Source: Diphasiastrum complanatum (Eukaryota; Streptophyta; Lycopodiopsida; Lycopodiales; Lycopodiaceae). Taken from it: a DNA stretch of 64,000 bases. The first letter of the stretch is position 1; the number at the start of each line of letters is the position of its first letter. The notes under the pieces were generated by a model. It made no database searches. It was given only the letters and a program-made list of their open reading frames with translations, and was not told the origin of the DNA. Shown in pieces: positions 33,501 to 46,000 of this stretch. Made by a program: the position numbers and the translations under genes. The stretch is taken from positions 28,196,107 through 28,260,106 of the forward strand of contig CM055094.1 of NCBI GenBank assembly GCA_029204225.1, written 5' to 3'.

Positions 33501-36500
33501 TGTATGCTGGAGCCAACCGTGATGTCAGAAATCAATAATAATGACCTGCAATTACTCCCAGCTACCTGCCTAGTGGAATGGTGAAATCACTTCTGGCGCG
33601 CTCCGAACACTTCCTCCGCGGCAATCACTCTGTTTTGGTGTACCGTACTTGCAGGTACAGTCAGGGTGCCCTTCGTTTGGAGGCTATAGCCTTTCGTTTG
33701 GCCAAAATAGGCTAAAGGAGGTGAAAATAAGGGCAATTTGGGTTTTTGAACTGTTTCTTCAGTGTGAAGAAACTTCACCCTTCAAAAACTTGGGACCCAA
33801 CAATTTTTTCAGTTTGAAGATTTTTTAATGAAGTTGCAATGCACTTTGCACTTTAGACCCCTTCAAGCTTTTTCACATCAATCCAACGGATCCTTTAGAT
33901 CCAACGACCCACCTGTCGTGTAATAACCATCGTCGATCTGTGTGACTCGAGATCAAACAGCTTTCCACGCTTTTGTGCGTTGATCAAGAGCCTTCGAAGC
34001 ACCAGGCACTTCGGGCCGCTAACCCACTAGCTGAACTGGGCGCACGAGGTCCCGCGACCTCTCCTCTTCTTCTCTCTCTCTCTGCGCTGGATTTTCTTCT
34101 CTCTTCACAGGCTATGGCTGCTCCCTGTGGATCTATCTGGCTGCTTTCTTTCTCCACGGCCAGTCGCGGCCTCCTTTTGGCTGAGTCGCACTACCAGGGC
34201 GCCCATTCTCAGCAACTTACAGCTCTGAAAAAGTCCTCCTACAATAACTCACGTCTCACTCACACACACACAAACAATCACTCACACAGTGCATGCTCAT
34301 AAAAGGAGTGTCTTCACTCGAGCATCGAGTTCATCAGACATGACAAGCATGCACGTTATATTTGGATTCCTATTGTTGGATAGGATATTGGTTTGAACAG
34401 GGACCTCCCTGTTATTTTCCTCCAGACTCCATGTTTTGTTGCCAACATAGGTTCACCTTACCTTGATCTATCACTGGATATTGTCAGATTTGCAGACAGA
34501 CAGGTTTTCGATCCATTATGCCACCGTTGACGATATCTTCACACTTTAGGCTTTGATTGAGGAAGCCAAGTACAGGAGAGAGAAGGTTTACTGTTGTTTT
34601 GTGGACTTCAGGAAAGCCTTTGATTATGTCCCACGCTCCTTGCTCATTCAGAGACTTTGTGACCTTGGCTTCTCCACGAACATCATCCTAGCCGTGATGG
34701 CTCTTGGGTTCTTTCCGACATGGCAACTGTATTTCAGAGCACATTTGGAGCACCGTTGGGCTGAAGCAAGGTTGTTCTCTTTCATTAGTTCTTTTTGGGC
34801 TCTACATGGATGAGTTAGAGAGAGTTTTGGAGGTTCTGGCTGTAGACTGGCGATATCTTGATTGCCATTCTTCTTTATGCTGATGATGTGGTATGAGAGA
34901 GTCTTGGGTTCTTTCCGACATGGCAACTGTATTTCAGAGCACATTTGGAGCACCGTTGGGCTGAAGCAAGGTTGTTCTCTTTCACCAGTTCTTTTTGGGC
35001 TCTACATGGATGAGTTAGAGAGAGTCATCTCACATTGTGGAGGTTCTGGTTGTAGACTGGCGATATCCTGATTGCCATTCTTCTTTATGCTGATGATGTG
35101 GTACTAGTCTCTCCGACCAGAAAGGGGTTACTGAGGCAGTTGGATTGTTTATGGGGCTTTTGTACTAGATGGGGTTTGGGGGTGAACATTGCGAAGACCA
35201 AGGTTATGTTCTTCAACACTTCTCGAGCTTTCATGCAACGTCAGGAGCTCACTCTCATTGGACAGATCCTTGAGGTAGTGTCTCGGTACACGTATTTGAG
35301 GACACTTTTCTTTGGCCCTACATTCAACATGCGACAGGCAACTATGACTCGACTTGGGAAGGGACATGCCTCCCTTGTTCAGCTAGAGCGATTTGTTTCA
35401 AGAAGTCCATTTGGGATGCTCGGAGTAAGTGTAGACTTTTTGATACCATTGTCACCCCCACAGCCTTATATGTTGTTGTACAGACATGGTGTACCGGTCT
35501 TTCCTCCTCACATTGGGCAAGTATCTCGAGATTATAGATCAGGTTGTTAGCTCGCATGATCCGGGCCTTCCCCACGTGGTCCTCCTGGCCGTGTTTGTTG
35601 TTCCACCCATATATGTAGCTTTCCTGCTCATTGCATATATTCAGAGAGTTCAGGTTCTTCCAGGTGCAAATGGGAGATATACACAGATAACATTTACCTC
35701 ATCATGGTATCTTCATGATCAGGCTACAGGCTTTCATGGTTCTCTCAGGCATCCCACCTCCTCCTTGAGTCATTTGATTCAGGATTATCACACGGCCTCA
35801 GATTTACATTGGGACTGCTCCACGTATCATCACATCAGCTGGCTAACACCACTTACCAGTCACCCATCTCTCCTTCCATGCAGACCAAAGTAGGGAATGA
35901 ACTAGGTTTGCTTATAATTAATAGGTACGCAATGGAGCGCTCCGAACCGTTTAGTTCAGAACAAGTTTCTTTGGACTTAAAAACTAAGAGAATGGAATAA
36001 TATAGAACCCTGGGCTTGATGCCCAAGGATCTTCCTGTGAAATGTTGTAAATATAGTAGCTTGGTATGGTATACCATAAGCGAGATAATTACAAGTTTTT
36101 GTTGATTTTAATAGCTGTCTTATAAAGCAAAATGTTTGGGCCTTTAGCTCATATAGTTCTTAGCTTCTAAATTTCTTTAGTGTAGATCCTGTGGAGATGA
36201 TATGTTGAAGGCTTGCTTAAGTTTGAATGCAATTGAAATTAGTACTTGTTATTATGCTCATATTTTCTCTTTCAGACATTCAGCCAGTTGTGATATAAAC
36301 TTCTATTCTAGTTCATCAGATTTTTTCTTTGCATTTTTTTCAGGTGGGGAGTGTCATTAGAAATCCCGAAATAGCTGCTCTCGTTCCAACTCTACTAATT
36401 GGCATTGCGGATCCTAATGAGCACACAAAATCATCGCTAGATATTTTGCTGCAGGTATGGTTTCTTTTTCTACTTTTTGTTGTTTAGGATAGATTTACCC

Positions 36501-39500
36501 ACATTGGATGCTTTATGCAAATTCTTGAATCCACGCAGACAACATTTGTCAACACCGTGGATGCACCATCGTTGGCCTTGCTGGTTCCTATCGTTCATCG
36601 GGGTCTGAGGGAGAGGAGTGCAGAGACAAAAAAGAAAGCTGCACAAATTGTTGGGAATATGAGCTCTTTGGTAACCGACCACAAAGACATGTTGCCCTAT
36701 TTGGGCTTGCTACTCCCTGAAGTAAAGAAGGTACTATATTACTTCTTAGTGTCTTGTTATGTACATTAACAAAACTGTTTTGATTGTACCATATGAGTTT
36801 GGATATATAATAAGCCTATGCTTATAGAATACAAGTCCCAATTACTAATGTTATGTTTAAACCAGGTACTTGTTGATCCTATTCCAGAGGTACGCACTGT
36901 TGCTGCAAGAGCCCTTGGATCACTAATTAAAGGAATGGGAGAAGAAAATTTTAAAGATCTGGTACCATTGCTACTAGATACACTGAAGTCAGAAAATAGT
37001 AGCGTGGAAAGATCAGGGGCTGCTCAAGGTTTGAGCGAGGTACTTACTATTTCTGTAGGAAGTCTCTGTATGCCCAGATTTGGCTCTCAATGAAGACACA
37101 TTTTGACTTTCAAATTAATCACTGCTAAATGATAGTGATAATATGGTTCTCAATGTCATGGTCTTCAATCTGTATTGACCTTGCAACCTGGTTGCTCAGG
37201 TACTGGCTGCTCTGGGCACAACATATTTTGAATCACTACTTCCAGAAATCATTCAAAACTGTTCCCATCAGCGGGCAGCCGTAAGAGATGGGTATCTTAC
37301 TTTGTTCAAGGTAATTTATGCTGAATTCCTTTGCTTGAGTACACTCCCATGGCTTTCACAAAATTCTATTCTGGTTTGAAATTGCAAAATTTTCTACAAG
37401 ATCTCTGTTCATGGAGGAGCTTCAGATACTCTAATTGGATATTCAATTACTGATGCGCTCATTTGGTGATGCAGTACCTTCCTGGTGCATTGGGACCAAC
37501 ATTTCAAATTTATTTGCAACGTGTTCTTCCAGCAATTTTGGATGGTATTCTCTCGACAGGATATATTCGTTGAACTGTGCTCAGCATAAACTTGTGATTG
37601 ATTATCATGCCATGAAAGAGTTTTACTTCTGTTGCTGTGAAAAGAGCGCAAACAACGATGTAATTTTTACTTAATCCAGGAGCAATAGCTCAAAGGACGT
37701 TATTTTATAGGTTCCACAAAAGAGAGACTCTGACCCTAATAAGATGACCCTACATTGAGCCACATGGTCAGTACCAAAACAGAGGCACATGAAACAATCT
37801 AAGGAAGAGTGTGCTCGTCAATGCATAACTTCTCACTTATCTTATGCTTCTTCCAATCGGCAACCCATTTATATAAAGCATTGGTGTTGCTAATTGTTGA
37901 GCTAGTTTGGCTTTAACCAGGGATATCAAAATTCATCCTGGAGGTCTGAATACCAGGAACAAGATAAACTTTTATTGGGGCTCACTATTTCACTCAATCC
38001 AAAGAGCCTTAGTGTGACTTCCAGATGAAAGGTTTATATGTGGCAAGTGAATCGTACGATAAATTGACTAGAATGCCAATGTTGCTCTTACTGGTATGTT
38101 TCAGGACTGGCTGATGAGAATGAGTCAGTACGAGATGCTGCATTAAGTGCTGGTCATATTTTGGTTGAACACTATGCCACAACGTATGTACATATTTCTT
38201 TCTTGTAGCTTGTAATTTTATTACACTGATTTACTTAACATCTTAAGCGGCATTTAAGGTAATTGTGGTAGGCTGTGAGATGACCTGCCATAATGGTTTC
38301 TTTCATTGGATGGAGTCACATGTGCCTTGCTACTGTGGACATGTGCTTTGGTGCTATAGTTAAGTGTTCTTTTGACTTTTTACTTCATTGCTTGCTTGTG
38401 TTCTTTAGATCTTTGCCTCTACTTCTTCCTGCTGTTGAGGAAGGAATCTTTCATGATAATTGGAGGATACGGCAGAGTTCAGTGGAGCTATTGGGTGATC
38501 TCCTGTTTAAGGTCCGGTAATTTCTTTATGGCAAATTTCGTTATAGCTCAAAAGAGGAAATTGACTTTCAACTATTTACCTGATCGCTTTGAAATGCTCT
38601 TTAATGTTAATGGTTTTGAAAATAGGTGGCTGGGACATCTGGAAAAGTTGTCTTGGATGGTGGAAGTGATGATGAGGGTGCAAGCACAGAAGCCCATGGT
38701 CGTGCAATTGTGGATGTTTTAGGTAAAGAGAAGAGGAATGAGGTTCTCGCTGCTGTGTACATGGTTCGATCAGACGTTAGCTTAACTGTTCGACAGGTAT
38801 GTCTGTCTATGAAATAGGAATGTTTATTAAGTAATTTGTGGTGATAATCAGTCTCGAAATATTTCAAGCTAAACCAAGCATCATGTGTTGTTTTGCTCTA
38901 CAATATAAGCTGGCTAGTTCTAGCCTGCAGATTCCATACAGCCAAAGAGGATAAGGATTATGTATCCACTCAAAATGACAAATTGCCTGACATTGACTAT
39001 TATCAGCTATTGTGCCTGCAATTTTTTGTTAGGAGGATATGTTTCTGGATCCAGTGTAGAAGCTAGTATAAACAAGTTGCACTCACAGTTTCTATACCAA
39101 CTAAAGTCACAAAACATTTGTTAGCTTGAGCCTTGTATTCTGCTTTTCCGTGTGAGGCTAGAAAATTTCTGGGCCAGTTATTCTCAGTAGGTGCAGTCCA
39201 TTATCCTAGTTTTTTAATGTGCTATTACTGGTTTCATATTCACTGGAAGTTTGACCCCTCTTCTTCTGCCACATATTACCAGGCAGCGCTTCATGTATGG
39301 AAGACAGTTGTTGCTAATACCCCAAAGACATTGAAGGAGATAATGCCTGTTTTAATGAGCACACTCATTGCATCACTTGCATCCTCTTCTTCAGAGAGGA
39401 GACAGGTAAATTCATATGTTTTGCTGTGCATTTTGTTCGATCATGCTTGACTAATCTGAAGATACATATTTAATCGGTCTGACAAATGTGAGTGCGGATC

Positions 39501-42500
39501 CCTCTAACTATAAAGGACAAGTGATGAAGCTGGAATATATTTGGAATGTAGGTAGCAGGCCGTTCTCTTGGAGAGCTGGTGAGGAAATTGGGAGACAGGG
39601 TATTACCATCAATCATTCCTATTCTAGCACAGGGTTTGGAAGATCAAAATGGTAGCACTAGGCAGGTGAGTTGCAACTTACATATGTCGAAGGCATAATA
39701 TAGAAGTTCTTGTCAACTTGTGCACACTTTCCTTTACGCTTTGCAACTTCTGTTTGCTCAGGGAGTATGTATCGGGTTGAGTGAAGTAATGGCAAGCGCA
39801 GGCAAGCATCAGCTTGTAACCTATATGGGTGAGCTTATACCTACAATCCGGACTGCTCTTTGTGACAGGTGAGGTTCATTGTCTGACATACCATTGCAAG
39901 AATTATTGCATGACCAGATATCAAATTGCTAGGGATGAAGTGTATCAAGACTGATATATGCAACATACTGGATTCTTGACGATTGAGAATTTCATTAATT
40001 ATATGTTATAAGTTATTTATAGTATTTTGTTCACTCGGTGAAGAAAATGAGCACAGATGTGATGCGTTTTTTCTTCTTTTTGGTTTTTGTTCAGCGTAGC
40101 GGAGGTCAGGGAAGCAGCAGGCTTGGCATTTAGCACATTATTCAAGGTTATTTAAGCCCTCTGGATAAATTGGTTAAGAAGCAGAGGATTCTTTATGTGA
40201 ATGTTCATACCTGATGTCATTTTAAAGATATGTTAGTTTTTACTGCCTTGCAGAGTGCTGGGATGCAAGCAATTGATGAGATTGTTCCAGCTCTACTTGC
40301 TGCTCTAGAGGATTCACACACTTCAGATACTGCTTTAGATGGGCTTAAACAAATATTAAGGCAAGATTGATTGGATGTTAGCTCTGGCATGCTACTGAAT
40401 TAGATAGAAGAATGCCTGGATTTGATATGAAAGCTTTAACCTGTTCCTTTATGGTACTCATTTTCCTTGTGATTTGTTCAAATCTTTGGCACACCAGTGT
40501 TAGGACCGCCGCAGTGCTTCCCCATATCTTACCAAAGCTGGTTTCCCCACCTTTTACGTAAGTTGCATATCAAATTGTGGATGTTCCAAGATTTGTTACC
40601 TACTGTACAATGCCACTACTACAGTCTGGTAGTCCGCAAAGACTACTTTACAAAGTATTTCTATGTTGCTCCATTTACTATTACTATAGATTCCTTTGAA
40701 TATTCTGAGATAAAATTCACTGCAGGGCCTTCAATGCACATGCTTTGGGCACATTGGCTGCAGTTGCTGGTCCTGGTGTCAATGGACACCTTGGAACAAT
40801 TTTACCCCCTCTAATGATATCCATGAGTGCGGAAGATGAGGTTCAAATTACTTAGAAGTCAGAACTTGGAATTGTTTTTGCAAGATGATAATGTTGGCTT
40901 GTGGATCAAAACTTCCGCAGTAACACATCCTGAATGTTTCATTACAGGAAGTCTCCGCTCTCACTAGAAAAGCTGCTGAGACGGTTGTCACTGCAGTAGA
41001 TGGAGAAGGACTTCTGCTACTTATCTCCGAACTTGTTCGGGGTCTTGGTGATACTCAGGTTTGCAATAATGTTGATTGTAGTGTGTCACTGTTTTCATGA
41101 ATTCATATGTACTCAGGAAGGTTAGGAACTTTTCATTATGTATTGAAGGCCATAGGCACCTAGGTTCAATGAGTATGTCCTCTTTTGGTCAGTCATCACT
41201 GGTGTGATAACTGACCATAGGCACCTTAGAGTTCAGCACCAAAATCAGTATGGAGTGATAATTGTCAAAGGATGCTTAATGCGTGGATTCTGGCTACACA
41301 TCTTGGCTTAAGCTCTAGAATTTTGCAATTACAACCACCTCCTTTCAGAATCTAACCCTCTTGCAGAAGCGAAATATTTTCCAAGCTACCTATTATAGGC
41401 TAGCTCTTCTTGTTACATGGAGATATCACCATGATGTTGAAGTCATGACCTAAATGATTTCCTCAAGTGGGTATTTGCATTTGATGGAGTACAGATTTCA
41501 TAGCATATAAGGTGCCCTATATATGAGATCTAACCTCTAGGCTTTGTGGTTGGACTCCATAAAGTTTGTGTGATGTTGAGATGCTATCCTATTCCATGCA
41601 TTTTTAGGTTTAGCTTCTCATGTATGACAGAATATGAGAATATGAAATTACCTGTAACATTAATCTGGCACATGCCCAAACCGTCTCTTTTTTCAGTAAG
41701 GAATAGGCTTGCATGTCTTCGATACACAGTAGTTAAAATGATGCGGTTTCTTATATCACAAATGGAAGCCCTAAATACATGCATCTCCTAAGTTCAAATC
41801 ATCATAATTTAGTTTATAGTGCCACACGTATGAGGTGTAACAGAGGCGGCTTATTTGGCAAAATTACTGTGTATAGTTCAGAAGATTTAAATTGTTAATG
41901 TGTATGGAGAGCTTCATCCGGAATGGCGAGTTGACTGGAATGATTATCTCAAGAGAACTTGTGTGATTCAGTTGCTTTTTTTGAATTACGGAAATTTAAT
42001 GAATCGGTTACGACAGTGACCTAGTTATCAAATTCATAGATCATTGTAAAACTTTGAGCTGTTCCAGTGATTTGTTGGCGTAACAAGAATTTCTCATAGT
42101 TCCAGTTTATTTTGCTTCCCTTCCAGGCATCAATCAGAAGAGGCTCGGCTTATCTTACAGGATATTTGTTCAAAACTACGAAAATGGATTTGGAAGAAGA
42201 GGTTCCAAACATTCTAACGACATTAATCGTTATGCTAACAGATCTTGATAATGGAACGGTGCAGGTGTGGTTTCTGACTTCCTGACATTCATCTATGACT
42301 TGAAATTATGGACCTGTTTAGTTGTTATGCATGGCAACATACGATTTCATTTTTAGAACCACATTAGAAGATCCAGGATGTTATTCAGCAACTTACCTGG
42401 AATCGTTTTGATCTATGCTGTGCTTGTCAAATTGTATCAGGCTTCTTGGGAGGCATTGGCGAGTGTGGTAGGAACAATCACAAAGGAGAATCTTCCATCT

Positions 42501-43017
42501 TTTGTCAAAGTTGCTCGAGATGCCATATCCACTACGAGGGATAGAGAGCGACGAAAACGGAAGGTGAGCCATTAGTTTAATAAAAACAAATGCAACCTTG
42601 ATGTGCTACAAGGAGCCTCCTGGCTATTTCAAGAAGGTTTATACGCATGCAGAAAATATTAAAAGATAGTGTTGGACCTTGGTGTATTTGGCCCAAATTG
42701 GCATAATTAAAAGTGTTCTTGGGGAGTATTCCATAACATGATGACCTTGATGAATAAGGGGGAATAGTAGTAAGCATTGAAGGACCTATAATAAGTAGCA
42801 TTCATTGGCATTGGGCAATGTTGGAACTGTCAAGCGTCAGATAAAGATTATATCGACTGTCCAAGTTGACATTTTGCATCCTCATGTAAATGAAAGTTTT
42901 AAGTAATCGCGAATGTAAATTTTTTTTTTCCCGATTTTACAGTACAAAAAAACAGCGATTCGCTATTTTTTTGGTCACGATTCACAAATCGCGATTCTAG
43001 AATCGCCAATGCAACTA

Positions 43018-43063
<46 letters not shown>

Positions 43064-46000
43064 TAGTGGCACGTGGTTCCGCCATTATGGTACCGCGGTA
43101 CCATAATGGTGGTACCGCGGTTATGGTGCCGCCCTCAGACCAGCGGTACCAGGGCGGCACCACAAAAAAAAATATTTTTTATTATCTAAAAAAAAAAAAA
43201 GAACCCTTTTAACAGGCTAAAAGTAGGTAAAAAATTCAGGAAAAAAAAGGGGTACGGTTTAGAAAAAAGATGTTACTGTACAGGGGAACTGTACTGGGGG
43301 CACTGTGGGAGAGCAGACCTGGTGGTCAATGGGAGTGCAGCATGTGGGGGGGCAGCAAATCCGGACAGGTACACCGTCACATGGGCACTGTGGGGGAGCA
43401 TACCACGGACGCAATCGGAGTGCAGCATATGGGGGAGCAATACATGGGGCAGGTACAGTAGCACATGGGCACTGTGGAGGAGCAGACCATGGACCCAATC
43501 GCAGTGCAGCATGTGGGGGATCAGCACATGGGGCAGGTACACTAGCACATGGGCACTGTGGAGGAGCAGACCATGGACCCAATCGGAGTGCAGCATGTGG
43601 GGGAGCAATACATGGGGCAGGTACAATAGCACATGGGCACTGTGGAGGAGCAGACCATGGACCCAATCGGAGTGCAGCATGTGGGGGAGCAATACATCCG
43701 GACAGGTACACCGTCACATGGGCACTGTGGAGGAGCAGACTATGGACCCAATCGGACTGCAGCATGTGGGGGAGCAATACATGGGGCAGGTACAGTAGCA
43801 CATGGGATCATCAACAAAAGCAAATTGGGAAACAAGCTGTGGGGTTAAATAGGCACTCACGAGACAGTGAGAGAGCCAGTGAGAGGCTGTGAGAGGCATT
43901 GTGAGAAGCTGTGAGGGAGAGCCAGTGGGAGGCTGTGAGAGAGAGGCATTGTGAGAGGCTGTGTCACAGACCGAGTGAGAGGCTGTGAGAGGGGGGCTGT
44001 GAGAGAGCCAGTGAGAGCCATTGAGAGGCTGTGAGAGGCTGTGAGGGTCATTTCGAGCAACAGGGTGTCGTGAGATGGAGGAGGGCGAAGCCAGGAGGAA
44101 GCTCAAGGAAGAGGTCCGAAGGCACAACGAAAGGCATCGGAAGCAAGAGGCAGACATTGCAGAGATGCTGCGAGAGACTCGACAGAGACACCCAGAGCTG
44201 CAGATCCCCGCCCCCGCTGTCGAGCTGGATTTGGATGAGCAGATCGGAATGAACTTCACACGAGGGAAGCTCATCATGGTCAGGGAAAGGGCGGCCAGAC
44301 GTCGGGTTGACCAGGAGGCAGCTCGGGCTAACCGGGAGGCAGAGCGAGAGCGACATAACAATGCTCCTGACGAGGGCGAGGAGTCAGTGGAGGATCCATA
44401 GGAATGTTTAGCATAGATGGGGTCTAGCCGTATGTGGCTGACTGTTGTTATGTAATGTTCATCAGTAGATGAGGCAGTATTTAGTGTCTAGCATGCTGTA
44501 AAGAACAGCCCCAGCCGTATGCGGCGGGAATACGTATTGTAATTTTGATACATCTGATGAATTAATGTACGGTGTGTTTTTTGTGCAATGCGTGCCTTGT
44601 GTATTGCAATCTGATGTATGTGATTATGAAATGTTATCAGGGGGGTTGTATTTCTGTGTTCTGCATATGCTCTCAAACTCTGTAGTGAAAACTAATTGAA
44701 AACATGCACACACCATTTGAAGTAAAACTGCAAGTAGAACATCACAATTACAAATCGACAAATACACATTGTGCCGTGAATAGAATACGTCCAACACTGA
44801 ATATAATATGAAAAATGGTCTGAATACAGTGTTCGACCATCTGGTCGCCAAACATGGAACATGATATCAAACTGCTAAAAATAAAATGATAGAGCTACAA
44901 TCAATGCTCTGCCTCAAACTCAGATGAATGCTCTGGAGACAACTCAAGGCCCCGAGCTGACTCTCGCAACTGATATCTATGTCTGTCTGGTACTGGCATG
45001 GGCTGTGCATCCGAGGGGGAAGACTCGTCATCCTCATCCTCCCAATCTGCCTCCGCATCAGCCCCCAAGCAGGCTAAACCAACAACACCTGCTACAACTG
45101 GCTGTAATACTGCACCTCTACCAGCAACTGGAGCCCTGCGAGGTCGTCCTCTCTTCCCTGGCAGTTTCTGTGCCCTGCCTTTCTTGTTCGGTGCACCCTT
45201 GGGCCTTCCTGGCCTCTTGCGGACGAGGGGAGCCGTCAATGCCTCATCACCCCCATGCAGATCACCTGGCTGACTAGGCTGGGCCCAAGCTGCGGCCGGC
45301 TGGGATAGAGTAGCGAAAGATGGGTGTCCCTGTGCAGCTGATAGTGGAGGATAGGTCCGAGGAGTGTGTGCCCTTGGGCCTGCTGCTGGTGGAGGAACTG
45401 GATGTGGAGGGGCCGTCCCTGCAGGAGGCAAGTACAGCGGTGATAAGTACTAAAAGGGGCGCTGTGGTGGACGGTACTGGTACATCCTGGGTGCTGCCAA
45501 AGGAGGAGCCGGTGCTGTGCGTGCTGCCAAAGGAGGAGCCGGTGTCGTGGGTGCTGCCAATGGAGGAGGATGTGCTGTGGGTGCTGCCACTGGAGGAGCG
45601 TCTGTAGATGTGGGTGCTGCAAGAGAAGATCTGGGCACAGATGGTGGCCTGCCATGGAGACCTGCTGCTGCAAAAGTGGATGGCGATGAAGGGGCTGCAG
45701 GCCTCAACGGTATGGGTGGCACTGGAGGTGTTGTGCGGCGCACATACACCCTTTGAGGAACTGGAGGAATTGCAGGCACCTCGTGTAGCTGCTCTGGCTG
45801 AGACTCTGTGTAGGGCATGTTGGCTAGAGAGGATCGGGGTGCCCTCACGCTCGGCATCTGTTGGGCCTCTGAATCCAAGTCTGCAATCAAGTCGTCCAGC
45901 TGGGCATCCGAATACAAATGCTCTGGGCTCTGGGACTCATCATGAGCACCATCCTCTGGATCATCCCGTGCCTCATCCTGTGCACCATGCGGACCTTGCA

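Larger units (their letters stand above)
29840..36343 (+). other. 6.5-kb GCN1 intron with LINE, copia and foldback debris
   Basis: The first 1.8 kb (29,840-31,670) is AT-rich with no recognisable element. From 31,680 to 35,900 it is occupied by the retroelement pieces listed separately. The last 440 bp before the acceptor TTTTTTTCAG are plain intron sequence. Confidence 0.8.

Noticed and set aside
43300-43815. CRISPR-like regular repeat array
   Set aside because: The repeats are contiguous 84-bp units without unique spacers, in a plant intron; this is a minisatellite.
43259-43892. Long overlapping open frames on both strands (up to 195 codons)
   Set aside because: They are by-products of an 84-bp tandem repeat whose length is a multiple of three; no homology or splice structure supports a gene.
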